From contig NZ_JARESG010000003.1 in assembly GCF_029076445.1 (NCBI RefSeq), positions 228,508-292,507 of the forward strand: DNA of 64,000 bases, read 5' to 3'. Below the pieces are notes generated by a model, which was given only the letters and a program-made list of their open reading frames with translations, was not told where the DNA came from and searched no databases. This document shows, in pieces, positions 33,318-41,592 of this stretch (the stretch's first letter is position 1; every line of letters begins with the position of its first letter). The position numbers and the translations under genes were made by a program. The stretch comes from Pseudarthrobacter naphthalenicus (GTDB taxonomy: Bacteria; Actinomycetota; Actinomycetes; Actinomycetales; Micrococcaceae).

Positions 33318-34811
33318 ATGACTCTGAACAAGTTCAACCTGCCCGATGTGGGCGAAGGCCTCACCGAGGCGGAAGTTGTCGCCTGGAAGGTCAAGCCCGG
33401 CGACACCGTGGCGGTCAACGACGTCCTGTGCGAAATCGAGACCGCCAAGTCACTCGTTGAGCTGCCGTCCCCGTTCGCCGGGACCGTCACCGAGCTCCTG
33501 GTCGCCGAAGGCGTGACCATCGACGTCGGAACCCCCATCATCAGTGTCTCCGACACTGTCACCGGTGACCCGACCCCCGCCGATGTCCGCGCACCGGCCA
33601 GCCCCGTGCAGCCGCTGTACGGCACGCTTCCAACCGACGACGGCGACACTTCCGGTGGTGCCCCGGCCGGCGGTCCGCTGGTGGGATCGGGGCCGAAGGC
33701 GGACGCCGTCAAGCGCCGGCCCCGTAAGGCGGCTCCGGCCTCCGCACTGTCAATGAACGCCCCCGAGGTCGAACCCGTCCAGCCCCACACCCTGACTGAA
33801 GTCTTTGCCGGCCGCCCAGAGAGTGCCGCCGGTCCCGGCAACCGGGCTTCCGGCCAGGCCCTCCCCGTTGACACCCGCCCCACCCTCGGCGGAACCATCA
33901 CCGGCCTGGTGAACCGGGTCCTGGCCAAACCGCCGGTCCGCAAAATTGCCCGCGACCTGGGAATCGACCTCGCGGATGTGGTGGCCACGGGTTTCCGGGG
34001 AGAAGTCACGCGTGAGGACCTGGTCAGCTACCAGGCGCAGCGGGACGCCGAGCATGACAAGGCAGACCACTTCTGGGGCACGGCCGGCAAGCCGCAGGAC
34101 CAGCGGATAGAACGCATTCCCGTCAAGGGCGTCCGGAAGGCCACTGCCAAGGCCATGGTGGAGTCGGCCTTCGCCGCCCCGCACGTAAGCATCTTTGTTG
34201 ACGTCGATGCCAGCCGCACCATGGAATTCGTCAAGCGGTTGAAGGCCTCCCGCGATTTTGAGGGGATCAAGGTTTCGCCGCTGCTGATCCTGGCCAAGGC
34301 CGTCATCTGGGCTGCCGCCCGGAACCCCAGCGTCAACGCCACGTGGGTGGACAACGTGGACGGGACGGACTCCGCCGAGATCCACGTCAAGCACTACATG
34401 AACCTGGGCATCGCCGCCGCCACCCCGCGCGGGCTCATGGTGCCGAACATCAAGGACGCCCAGGATCTTTCCCTTAAAGAGCTCGCGCTGGCCCTGAACA
34501 ACCTGGCCACCACCGCCCGGGCAGGCAAAACCCGGCCGGCCGAGATGCAGGGTGGAACGCTCACCATCACCAACATCGGTGCTTTGGGGATTGACACGGG
34601 AACGCCCATTATCAATCCGGGGGAAGTGGCCATCGTGGCCTTCGGAACCATTAAGCAGAAGCCGTGGGTGCTCGACGGCGAAGTCATTCCGCGCTGGATC
34701 ACCACCCTTGGCGGCTCGTTCGACCACAGAGTGGTTGACGGTGACCTGTCTGCCCGTTTTATGGCCGACGTCGCCGCGATCCTTGAGGAGCCGGCGCTCC
34801 TTCTTGACTAG
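33318..34811 (+). CDS. bkdC: Dihydrolipoamide acyltransferase E2
   Basis: Core of the complex, 497 aa. One lipoyl domain (1-78) with the lipoylated Lys44 in IETAKSL; a Pro/Ala linker; a peripheral subunit-binding domain around 195-232 ([29 protein letters not shown] pattern); catalytic domain to the end with DHRVVDGDL holding the active-site His. GAGGACACC precedes the ATG. Follows bkdB by 52 bases. No lipoamide dehydrogenase (E3) lies in the window, so E3 must come from another locus. Confidence 0.9.
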   Translation: MTLNKFNLPDVGEGLTEAEVVAWKVKPGDTVAVNDVLCEIETAKSLVELPSPFAGTVTELLVAEGVTIDVGTPIISVSDTVTGDPTPADVRAPASPVQPLYGTLPTDDGDTSGGAPAGGPLVGSGPKADAVKRRPRKAAPASALSMNAPEVEPVQPHTLTEVFAGRPESAAGPGNRASGQALPVDTRPTLGGTITGLVNRVLAKPPVRKIARDLGIDLADVVATGFRGEVTREDLVSYQAQRDAEHDKADHFWGTAGKPQDQRIERIPVKGVRKATAKAMVESAFAAPHVSIFVDVDASRTMEFVKRLKASRDFEGIKVSPLLILAKAVIWAAARNPSVNATWVDNVDGTDSAEIHVKHYMNLGIAAATPRGLMVPNIKDAQDLSLKELALALNNLATTARAGKTRPAEMQGGTLTITNIGALGIDTGTPIINPGEVAIVAFGTIKQKPWVLDGEVIPRWITTLGGSFDHRVVDGDLSARFMADVAAILEEPALLLD

Positions 34812-35433
34812 GGAATCCAGAGCTGCGAGCCCGGCGGCGCTCCGTGCCAGGAACCGGACGGCCAGATGGCTGACTGAGGCTTTCCAGCCGCCGGTGGTGG
34901 TGACGCTGCAACTGCTCATCAGCCCCGTGATCGAACCCGGTTTTCCGGGGACCATCGGCTACGGGGCACTTGCTGCCGTCTTTGTCTGTGTGCTGCCGCT
35001 GTTCCTGCTGCTTATCCTTGTGCGGCTGGGCAAAGTCACGGACCATCACGTCAGCGACCGGCGTCAGCGGGCGCCGGTGCTCCTCATGGCACTGGCCTGT
35101 GTCATCGCCGGGCTGGTGGTGCTCTCCGCCGTCGGGTCGCCGCGCAGCGTTGTGGTCATGGTGCTCGGCATCGTGGCGGGCATCGTGATGCTGGCCGCCG
35201 TCAGCCCGTTCTGGAAGATCAGCGGGCACGCGGCCGCAGTGTCGTCGGCAGCGGCGATCTCCGTACTGATGCTCGGCCCGGCGTGGCTGCCGCTGCTGAT
35301 ACTGATTCCGGCCGTCGGCTGGTCCAGGGTGGTCCTGCGCGCCCACACATTGGCGCAGGTGGTGGCCGGCTCGCTGTTCGGCGGCCTGGTGATGGCCGGG
35401 CTGTGGGTGGTCCTGCGGGACTGGCTTCTCTAG
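34804..35433 (+). CDS. PAP2-superfamily membrane phosphatase-like protein
   Basis: 209 aa from the TTG at 34804; the open frame extends upstream inside bkdC but is not coding there. Five to six hydrophobic helices. The C-terminal motifs [12 protein letters not shown] and [16 protein letters not shown] are the second and third PAP2 signatures (His in each), and [13 protein letters not shown] stands for the first. Likely dephosphorylates an isoprenoid or lipid phosphate in the membrane. The start is uncertain: GAGGAG lies 13 bases upstream; GTG codons near 34894 are alternatives. Confidence 0.72.
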   Translation: MTRESRAASPAALRARNRTARWLTEAFQPPVVVTLQLLISPVIEPGFPGTIGYGALAAVFVCVLPLFLLLILVRLGKVTDHHVSDRRQRAPVLLMALACVIAGLVVLSAVGSPRSVVVMVLGIVAGIVMLAAVSPFWKISGHAAAVSSAAAISVLMLGPAWLPLLILIPAVGWSRVVLRAHTLAQVVAGSLFGGLVMAGLWVVLRDWLL

Positions 35434-35444
35434 CTCAGGGCCGT

Positions 35445-35792
35445 TTAGTATCCGTAGGCGGAGTAGGCCGTGAGCATCTCGAGCATTTCCGGGCTTCCGG
35501 CCCATGTTTGGGTCAGGGCGGCTGATGTTCCGAAGACCAGACCGCCGAGGATCACGGCGACGGCCGCGATCCCGGCGAAGAATTTCCTGTCCTCATAGAG
35601 GACGCTCCGGATGGTGGCCGGGAGGCGGAGGTCCGGGGCGATGAGGTTGGGCGCGCTGTCCACCGAGCCGTCGTCCAGGAGCGCAATGACCCGTCCGGCG
35701 CCGCGGTCCAGGCGCATTGAGCAGATGTGGTTGCCGTGGCGGGCAAGGAGGATGTCGTGGCCAACAAACTGGCGGCGCTGGAGAGTAAGCAA
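35445..35792 (-). CDS. Small unknown protein with one membrane helix
   Basis: 115 aa from the TTG at 35792, which follows AAAGGGG at a spacing of 7; an ATG at 35849 would add 19 residues but has no binding site. Residues 1-60 are soluble, 72-92 form one hydrophobic helix, the last 25 are polar and Tyr-rich. I recognise no family. A -10-like GATAAAAT lies upstream (around 35850, minus strand). Convergent with the PAP2 gene, 11 bases apart. Confidence 0.55.
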   Translation of the reverse strand: MLTLQRRQFVGHDILLARHGNHICSMRLDRGAGRVIALLDDGSVDSAPNLIAPDLRLPATIRSVLYEDRKFFAGIAAVAVILGGLVFGTSAALTQTWAGSPEMLEMLTAYSAYGY

Positions 35793-35894
35793 AATGGGGC
35801 CCCTTTGGAGGTGGAGAGTGAGTGACCGCTCCGTTGGGGGCACTCCCATTTTATCGTCCGGGGCAGGCCCAATCCGGCTGAAACGGGGTGAGAA

Positions 35895-35929
35895 CGGACA
35901 CCATGCACAGGCTCAGTGCATGGTGTCCG
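35895..35929. terminator. Hairpin after the universal stress protein gene
   Basis: Perfect 13-bp stem (35895-35907 with 35917-35929; core GGACACCATGCA) and a 9-base loop, 9 bases beyond the stop of the minus-strand gene. No T-tract, as is common in actinobacteria. Confidence 0.75.
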
Positions 35930-35937
35930 GCTCGCGG

Positions 35938-36366
35938 TCAGTCGGCGTCGTACGTGTTGGCGATGTAGACGTCGCAGGTGGCGTTGTGCGCCACGCTGTT
36001 GGCCACGCTGCCCAGCACGCGGCCGATGCCGCGCATCCGGCGGTTACCCACCACGATCATTTTGGCGCCGAGGCGTTCGGCTTCGTTGATCAGTGCGTCG
36101 GCGGGCTTGCCGCGGGCGGCCGAGTACGTGACCTTGACGCTGCCGGCCAGGGCATCGGCCACGGTTTTGGCCACGTGCTCCGCGCCGTCGGCGTCAGAAA
36201 CGATCCACCGGTCACTCCCGGAGCCGAAAACCTCTGTGCGGTCACTGTCGAAGGCCGAGACCACGTGCAGGGAGCCGCCTAAAGCGACGGCGAGGTCCCT
36301 GGCCGCCTCGGCAGCCTTTTTGGCAGTCCCGCTGCCATCAACGCCCACAACGATAATTCCGCTCAT
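35938..36366 (-). CDS. Universal stress protein family
   Basis: 142 aa single UspA domain. Begins IIVGVDGSGTAKKAAEAA, the usual first strand and loop, and has the ATP-binding pattern G-x2-G-x9-G-[S/T] around VVGNRRMRGIGRVLGSVANSVAHNATC. Probably binds ATP; role in stress survival is known for the family only. ATG with AAGGAGT just upstream. Confidence 0.88.
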   Translation of the reverse strand: MSGIIVVGVDGSGTAKKAAEAARDLAVALGGSLHVVSAFDSDRTEVFGSGSDRWIVSDADGAEHVAKTVADALAGSVKVTYSAARGKPADALINEAERLGAKMIVVGNRRMRGIGRVLGSVANSVAHNATCDVYIANTYDAD

Positions 36367-36417
36367 GCTTTGTACTCCTTGTAGAGATGAAGTTGGCCGT
36401 ACTCAGTCCGGCCAACG

Positions 36418-37743
36418 TTACAACGCCGCGAGGTTTTCCCGCAGTACCCCGGCAAGGCGTCGAACTCCCTCGTCAATTGCTTCTGGCGGCACCGCGCTAA
36501 AGGCCAGCCTTAGCTTGTTCGACGGTTCATCGGACGGCGTGAAGGCGGCCCCCGGGATAAAAACGACGCCGGCGTCGATGGCCTGCTTCAGCAAGGGGTA
36601 GGTGTCCACGCCTTCGGGGAGGGTGACCCATACGAAGAAACCGCCCTCGGGGCTGGTCCAGGCGGTGCCTGCGGGCATATGTTTTTCCAGTGCGGCCAGC
36701 ATTGCCGCGCACCGTTCAGCGTAGATGCCCCGGTAGGTTTCGATCTGGCCCTTCCAGTCGTAGTCCCGGAGGTACGCCGAGACGAGCATCTGGTTGAACG
36801 CAGGCGGGCACAACGTAACGGACTCCGAGGCCAGGTAGTAGCGCCGCTGCAGATGGTCGGGCACCAGGGCCCAGCCGATGCGAAGGCCCGGGGCGAAGAT
36901 CTTCGAAAAAGAACCCAAGTAGATAACGTCGGCGGGATTCGCGGCGCGAAGGGGTTCCAGCGGCTGTCCCTGGTAGCGCAACAGACCGTACGGGTTGTCC
37001 TCAAGCACAATAATATTCGCCTTGCGGCATATATCGACAATCTGCTGCCTGCGCTCCGCACCCAACGTGATCCCGGAGGGATTGTTGAAGTTGGGGATGG
37101 TGTAGAGCAGCTTGATGTTTTTCCCGGCGGTCTGGAGCGCCGCGATCCTGGCCTCCAGCAGCTCGGGCACCAGGCCGTCGTCGTCCATTTCCACGGTGGC
37201 GACTTCAACCTGATACGCCTCAAAGGTGTTCAGGGCTCCCACGTAGGTGGGGTCCTCCACCAGCACCACGTCACCCGGATTACAGAAGACCTTCGTGGCC
37301 ACATCCTGGGCCGACTGGGAGCCGGCGGTGATCACCACGTTCTGCGGCAGGGCATCCAAGATTCCTTCGGCGGCCATCACCTCGCAGATCTGCGCGCGCA
37401 GTTCCTCGGTGCCCTGGCCGCCGCCGTACTGCAGGGCGGTGAGTCCGTCCTTGGCGATGATGTCGGCGGCCGTCGCGGCGAGGCGTTCCAGTGGAAGGGA
37501 CTGCAGGTAGGGGCTGCCGCCCGCGAGGGACACGAGTCCCGGACGCAGCGAGATGTCGAAAACGTCCCGGACGGCGGATTGCTTGATATTGGCGGCGCGC
37601 GCCGAAAAGAGGGCCTCGTGTGGATGCGCCGCGCGGTGGGCAGAGGTCGCCGCGCGTTCGATTGCGTCAATGGCTTCGGCCGGAAGTGGTGCTTCTGCAG
37701 CATCAAGCGTTTCGTGGGTCACATCCTCAGGATACAGCCGCAT
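36418..37743 (-). CDS. PLP-dependent aminotransferase, class I (2-aminoadipate aminotransferase-like)
   Basis: 441 aa. Full fold type I enzyme without the N-terminal GntR domain of MocR regulators. Visible: LQYGGGQGTEELR, VVLVEDPTYVG, LYTIPNFNNPSG, VLEDNPYGLLRY and the Schiff-base Lys in LGSFSKIFAPGLRIGW. This set is typical of LysN/2-aminoadipate and broad-range aminotransferases. ATG at 37743 chosen because the protein match starts there; the frame continues to 37791 through an operator-like palindrome. Amino donor and acceptor unknown. Confidence 0.8.
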   Translation of the reverse strand: MRLYPEDVTHETLDAAEAPLPAEAIDAIERAATSAHRAAHPHEALFSARAANIKQSAVRDVFDISLRPGLVSLAGGSPYLQSLPLERLAATAADIIAKDGLTALQYGGGQGTEELRAQICEVMAAEGILDALPQNVVITAGSQSAQDVATKVFCNPGDVVLVEDPTYVGALNTFEAYQVEVATVEMDDDGLVPELLEARIAALQTAGKNIKLLYTIPNFNNPSGITLGAERRQQIVDICRKANIIVLEDNPYGLLRYQGQPLEPLRAANPADVIYLGSFSKIFAPGLRIGWALVPDHLQRRYYLASESVTLCPPAFNQMLVSAYLRDYDWKGQIETYRGIYAERCAAMLAALEKHMPAGTAWTSPEGGFFVWVTLPEGVDTYPLLKQAIDAGVVFIPGAAFTPSDEPSNKLRLAFSAVPPEAIDEGVRRLAGVLRENLAAL

Positions 37744-37755
37744 GTTTCCAATAAG

Positions 37756-37769
37756 GCAACATCTGTTGC
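37756..37769. promoter_or_regulatory. Operator-like palindrome before the aminotransferase gene
   Basis: GCAACATCTGTTGC, perfect 6-bp arms around 2 bases, 12 bases upstream of the ATG at 37743. It lies where the promoter must be, so it is a candidate repressor site. Confidence 0.45.
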
Positions 37770-37800
37770 TTTGATTGCCAGAGGCCGTCACTTCAGGCCG

Positions 37801-38643
37801 TCACTTCAGGCTGAGAACATCCGCGAGCCTCACACCATTGACATAGATCTCCGCGCGGATGGCGCCCACTGACGCCACGGCGGTTTGGGTGAGCTGGGCC
37901 TCGACCCTGGGGATGTCGCACACTCCGCCCGGATGGAGTGTGCCGGAGAGGTAAACGGTCACCGTGTAACCGTCGAACGTGCCGGACAGGAACGTCAGCG
38001 TCGAGGCTGACAGTGCGTTGTACAGGCCGGGGGACGGCTCCACGGACCCGTCGAGCAGCGCATTCATGGCCGCAGCCAACGGCTCGGCCGGTCCCCCGGG
38101 GGAGCGGCGGATACCTGCGAGGCTGTCATTGCAGCCAAAGCGGACACCTTTCGCGCCGGCGTCGCCAAGCACCACGTAGTAGGCCGTGACCGGCCTGCCG
38201 GGGGTCTGCTGGCCGGCCTGGCGCCCGGACGCCGCAGGCGGCGGCGCCGGCGGCGGGTTGGATGGCGGCGAAGGAGATGGTTCAGGGGCGGGAGAAGGCC
38301 TCGGTGCTGCCGGGCCGGGTCCCGCACCGGAGGCCGAAGCGGTTTGGACTATGCCGGCGCTGCCGGTGGTGCCGCCGGTACCGACGGGCGGGGTGAGCTG
38401 CTGTGCTGTAACCGGGGGAACGGCGGCGGTTTCCGACTCCGCCGCGGCCGGGGGAGGCGACTGCGGCCGGGGCGCCGGCAGCGAAACTGCTCCCGGCGCC
38501 TCCGTGGCCCCGACGCCAGTGGCGCCGGCCGGGACGCTGCCGGCGGGAGGGGGCAGGCCCGGTGTGCAGGAGCCGAGCCACAGCGGCAGGGTGAGCGCCG
38601 CCGTCGTCACCGCAAGCCTCCCGGCCCTCCAGCTGCCTGCCAT
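37801..38643 (-). CDS. Lipoprotein with GerMN-like domain
   Basis: 280 aa. Signal peptide with lipobox LGSC at about 22-25 when the ATG at 38643 is used; the frame is open to 38715 but a longer start would push the signal inward. Residues 26-145 are a Pro/Ala/Gly-rich linker; 150-280 form a compact domain (YYVVLGDAGAKGVRFGCNDSLAGI, then LNALLDGS..PSPGLYNALS and VYLSGTLHPGGVCDIPRVEAQL) that matches the GerMN layout. Cell-surface anchored; role unknown. A 13-bp tandem duplication covers its last codons and stop. Confidence 0.68.
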   Translation of the reverse strand: MAGSWRAGRLAVTTAALTLPLWLGSCTPGLPPPAGSVPAGATGVGATEAPGAVSLPAPRPQSPPPAAAESETAAVPPVTAQQLTPPVGTGGTTGSAGIVQTASASGAGPGPAAPRPSPAPEPSPSPPSNPPPAPPPAASGRQAGQQTPGRPVTAYYVVLGDAGAKGVRFGCNDSLAGIRRSPGGPAEPLAAAMNALLDGSVEPSPGLYNALSASTLTFLSGTFDGYTVTVYLSGTLHPGGVCDIPRVEAQLTQTAVASVGAIRAEIYVNGVRLADVLSLK

Positions 38644-38848
38644 GCCCCGCCGCGTTTCCGTCAACCTCGTGTGCAGGTGCCTGCTGCACGTCGTTCCCTG
38701 CTCCATTTCCTGCAATTAACGGTACGGCGGTCCCGGCGCGGTGAGAATGGCCGACCGGTAGCGGTTGGGCCAAGACTTGGTTACGTGGGCGCCGCGGGGC
38801 GCACGCCGCGGTAACAAAATCGTCACGGGCAGACAGATGGCGGGCGGA

Positions 38849-38886
38849 CAGATGCCCCGGCCAACTTGCGGTGTCCGGGGCATCTG
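38849..38886. terminator. Hairpin after the FMN reductase gene
   Basis: Perfect 12-bp stem (38849-38860 with 38875-38886; core AGATGCCCCGG) and 14-base loop, 35 bases beyond the stop of the minus-strand reductase gene. The rest of 38644-38920 shows no gene. Confidence 0.7.
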
Positions 38887-38920
38887 AGGATCTGGGGGCT
38901 GGCTCGTGCCAGCGCCGGCC

Positions 38921-39490
38921 TTAGGCTGCGGTCTGCGCGGCCCTCTGAGCGGCGGAGATCGCGTCGAAGACGCCCTTGATCTGCTCCACTACCTCGGCGT
39001 CGTCCTTCGGGTGCAGTTCGGCGAACCGGACCATGGAGCCGGGGACGGCCAGCTTGGCGTCCTCGAGGACCTGGGCGCCGGCAATGCCGACTGCCTTGCG
39101 GGCTTCGTCCTGGGCCCAGACGCCGCCGAACTGACCAAAGGCGGTTCCCACGACGGCGGTGGGCTTGCCGGCGAGGGCGCCGGCGCCGAAGGGGCGGGAC
39201 AGCCAGTCGATGGCGTTCTTCAGGGACGCCGGAACCGTGCCGTTGTGCTCGGGGGTAACCAGGAGGACGGTGTCGGCCTCGGTGGCGGCAGCGCGCAGGG
39301 CGGCGGCGGCAGCGGGCACCTGGCCCTCAACGTCGATGTCTTCGTTGTAGAAGGGAATGTTGCCCAGGCTTTCGTGGATGACAACGTCAACCTGCTCGGG
39401 GGCGTTGAGCTGGATGGCTTCGGCCAGCTTCTGGTTGGTGGATTCGGCGCGGAGGCTGCCAACAAGGGTGAGGATGGTGCTCTTGGACAT
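38921..39490 (-). CDS. NADPH-dependent FMN reductase family protein
   Basis: 189 aa flavodoxin-like fold. LVGSLRAESTNQKLAEA near the N-terminus (FMN phosphate loop), PFYNEDIDVEG, and LLVTPEHNGTVPASLKNAIDWLSRP, the P-E-Y/H-N-x-S/T-x-P-x-x-L-K-N-A-I-D motif of the family. Transfers electrons from NAD(P)H to flavins or quinones/azo compounds. Divergent from a TetR gene with an operator-like palindrome between them, so that TetR probably controls it. Confidence 0.87.
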   Translation of the reverse strand: MSKSTILTLVGSLRAESTNQKLAEAIQLNAPEQVDVVIHESLGNIPFYNEDIDVEGQVPAAAAALRAAATEADTVLLVTPEHNGTVPASLKNAIDWLSRPFGAGALAGKPTAVVGTAFGQFGGVWAQDEARKAVGIAGAQVLEDAKLAVPGSMVRFAELHPKDDAEVVEQIKGVFDAISAAQRAAQTAA

Positions 39491-39572
39491 ACGAACTCCT
39501 GGTGTCGGGCCGGGGCTGGGCCGTCGGCCGGTGGAAGGGTGGAGGCGCAGATTGCCGCCTTCATCAGCTAAA

Positions 39573-39586
39573 CGGACTGCGGTCCG
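39573..39586. promoter_or_regulatory. TetR operator candidate
   Basis: CGGACTGCGGTCCG: 5-bp arms with 4 central bases, in the divergent gap between the FMN reductase and TetR genes. It falls near the -35 position of the TetR promoter (-10 box TAGGAT at 39606-39611). Confidence 0.5.
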
Positions 39587-39618
39587 ATTAATATTCCCGT
39601 GCGGCTAGGATGTGGACT

Positions 39619-40239
39619 GTGAGTTACATCCCATTGCTGCCAGCATCGCGTGCCGCACCGCTGGTTGGCCCGGTGGCGGAGCGGAGTGATGCGGCGCGGA
39701 ACCGGGAACGGCTGCTGGGCGCAGCGCGCGACCTGATCGCCGAAGGCGGCGTGGACGCACTCACCATGGACAGGCTGGCCGAGCGTGCCCGGGTGGGTAA
39801 GGGAACTGTCTTCCGCAGGTTCGGCAGCCGGACCGGGCTGATGATGTCCCTGCTCAGCGATTCCGAAGCCGCCTTCCAGGCCCGGTTCATGTTTGGCCCG
39901 CCGCCGCTGGGACCCGGGGCTCCAGGCCTGGAGCGGCTGATTGCCTTTGGCTCGGCCCGCGTCGCCTACGTGCTGGAGCACGGAGATCTGGTGCGCGCCG
40001 CGGAGAGTTCGGCGCAGGGCAGGTATGAGGTTCCCGCGGCGCTGCTGTGGCAGCGGCACGTCGAAGTCCTGCTGCGGGAAGAAAGCATGGAGGCGGACCC
40101 CGTGCTGATGGCCATGACGCTCATCTCCACCCTTGACCCGGAGCGGCTGCTGTATGCGGTCCGGGTACAGGGCGTGACCCCCGAGCGGCTCACGTCGACG
40201 TGGCGTGAACTTGTCACGCGGGTTGTCAGTCGCCGTTAG
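39619..40239 (+). CDS. TetR/AcrR-family transcriptional regulator
   Basis: 206 aa. N-terminal DNA-binding domain: RNRERLLGAARDLIAEGGVDALTMDRLAERARVGKGTVFRRFGSR pattern at about 25-70, the TetR helix-turn-helix. C-terminal half is the ligand/dimer domain. GTG at 39619 is 7 bases after the -10 box TAGGAT and lacks a binding site: leaderless. An in-frame ATG at 39610 overlaps the -10 box and is not used in this reading. Likely represses itself and the divergent FMN reductase. Confidence 0.85.
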   Translation: MSYIPLLPASRAAPLVGPVAERSDAARNRERLLGAARDLIAEGGVDALTMDRLAERARVGKGTVFRRFGSRTGLMMSLLSDSEAAFQARFMFGPPPLGPGAPGLERLIAFGSARVAYVLEHGDLVRAAESSAQGRYEVPAALLWQRHVEVLLREESMEADPVLMAMTLISTLDPERLLYAVRVQGVTPERLTSTWRELVTRVVSRR

Positions 40240-40285
40240 GGTAGCCGCAAATGCTGTCACCGTCCAGTCAAATCAATTCCCCTGA

Positions 40286-40297
40286 GTTATTCATAAC
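40286..40297. promoter_or_regulatory. Palindrome upstream of the opp promoter
   Basis: GTTATTCATAAC, 5-bp arms with 2 central bases in an AT-rich patch, about 75 bases before a -10-like TAGTTT (40360-40365). Candidate regulator site of the oligopeptide importer operon. Confidence 0.35.
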
Positions 40298-40402
40298 GAT
40301 CTGATACGGGGCCGTCGGTTTCGACGAAAATGGCCACTTTCGGGCTCCGTCTATGTGGTAGTTTCCTCTGGAATGTGACCCGCAACATAGTCCACTACCC
40401 GG

Positions 40403-40432
40403 GCTGGCCTGCGACGGTCGTCGGAGGCCAGC
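40403..40432 (+). promoter_or_regulatory. Leader hairpin of the opp operon
   Basis: GCTGGCCT (40403-40410) pairs with AGGCCAGC (40425-40432), and CGACG (40412-40416) with CGTCG (40419-40423) inside it, giving a 13-bp stem with one mismatch and a tiny loop. It lies in the untranslated leader, about 70 bases before the short ORF at 40504. No T-tract follows, so a plain terminator is unlikely. Confidence 0.5.
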
Positions 40433-40503
40433 GACGCGCTGGTGTACACCTGGGAGCCGCGAGACCCGCGGTGCGGCAGGTAAATTTTGGAAGGATCTGG
40501 AAC

Positions 40504-40599
40504 ATGGATGCACTCAAGGCATACACTCCGTTGCATACCTGGGGCGATCCCCTGGGATGTTCCTGTGCAATCCAAACGGCGGCCCAGATCCTGAAGTAG
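40504..40599 (+). CDS. 31-codon ORF at the head of the opp operon
   Basis: Encodes 31 residues beginning MDALKAYTPLHTWGDPLG and continuing with CSC before the helical end AIQTAAQILK. GGAAGGAT lies upstream at a good distance from the ATG, and the stop is 7 bases before the oppB-like ATG. It is therefore the first cistron of the operon, not chance reading in the leader. It could be a regulatory leader peptide, a signalling peptide, or a precursor whose two cysteines are modified. I recognise no family. Importer genes next to it handle peptides, which makes a functional link plausible but unproven. Confidence 0.5.
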   Translation: MDALKAYTPLHTWGDPLGCSCAIQTAAQILK

Positions 40600-40606
40600 A
40601 CGCCAC

Positions 40607-41590
40607 ATGCTCCGGTACCTTGCCAAACGCGGCATCACCTACGTTTTTATGATTTTCCTGACCACGTCGGCCGGGTACTTCCTGGCGGTCAGTTCCCTCA
40701 AGCCGGCTCTGCTGGAACAGGAGCGGATTCCCCGTCCCACCCCCGAACAGGTTGCCAACTCCATGCGCCTGAAAGGGCTGGACCCGGACCTGAGCCCCTG
40801 GGAACGCTACGTTGAGTGGCTTACCGGAATTGTCACGCGCTGGGATTGGGGACGCAGCCCCAACGGTGCCTTTATCAATGCCGAGTTCGGGGACCGCGTC
40901 TGGATCTCCACCAGGCTGTTCCTCGCCGCCATCATCCTGACGCTGGTCATCGGTGTCGCCCTTGGCGTGTACTCGGCCGCCCGCCAGTACAAGTTCCAGG
41001 ACCGGGTGATCACTTCCTACAGCTACCTCGCCTACATCGTCCCCGCACCCATCGCCTACTTCCTGGTGCAGCTCGGCGCCATCAACATCAACGAGACCGT
41101 CGGCGAACGCATCTTCTTCGTCACCGGCATCTCCACCCCCGGCATGGCGCCGGGGTGGGCACAGTTCGCGGACATGCTCGCCCACTATGCGGTGCCCACC
41201 ATCGCCATCACGCTGGTGGGCTGGGGTTCATACCAGATCGCGCAGCGGCAGTACCTGCTGGACAACGTCAATGCCGATTTCGTCCGGACCGCCCGTGCCA
41301 AGGGCCTGACCCGCAACCAGGCCATTTCCCGGCACGCCCTGCGGGTCTCGTTCATCCCCGTGGCCCAGAGCATCGCCTTCACCGTCCCGGCAATTTTCGC
41401 CGGCGGCTTCTTTGCCGAGAAGATCTTTGCGTGGCCCGGCGTCGGCTCGTGGAGCATCGACGCCATCTCGCTGCAGGACGTCAACGCCGCTACAGCCACG
41501 CTGGCCTACGGTTCGGTCATCTTCGCCATCGGTGCCATCCTCGCGGACTTCGCCACCACGCTTGTCGACCCGAGAGTGCGGGTGCAGTAG
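40607..41590 (+). CDS. Oligopeptide ABC transporter permease, OppB type
   Basis: 327 aa. First permease of a peptide/nickel-type importer: N-terminal helix, an extracellular domain (about 30-95), five further helices. The EAA-like loop VRTARAKGLTRNQAISRHALRVSFIPV and the FAEKIFAWPGVGSWSIDAI segment are typical of the DppB/OppB group. ATG 7 bases after the short ORF. Followed 2 bases later by the OppC-type gene. Confidence 0.87.
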   Translation: MLRYLAKRGITYVFMIFLTTSAGYFLAVSSLKPALLEQERIPRPTPEQVANSMRLKGLDPDLSPWERYVEWLTGIVTRWDWGRSPNGAFINAEFGDRVWISTRLFLAAIILTLVIGVALGVYSAARQYKFQDRVITSYSYLAYIVPAPIAYFLVQLGAININETVGERIFFVTGISTPGMAPGWAQFADMLAHYAVPTIAITLVGWGSYQIAQRQYLLDNVNADFVRTARAKGLTRNQAISRHALRVSFIPVAQSIAFTVPAIFAGGFFAEKIFAWPGVGSWSIDAISLQDVNAATATLAYGSVIFAIGAILADFATTLVDPRVRVQ

Positions 41591-41592
41591 CC

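Noticed and set aside
37020..37032. GGCATATAT inside the aminotransferase gene as a further bkd-type half site
   Set aside because: It is a lone half site inside a coding region and lacks its inverted partner.
40816..41592. N-terminal extension of the OppC-type permease by 259 codons
   Set aside because: Reads the first permease gene in another frame; the protein match and a good ATG start at 41593.
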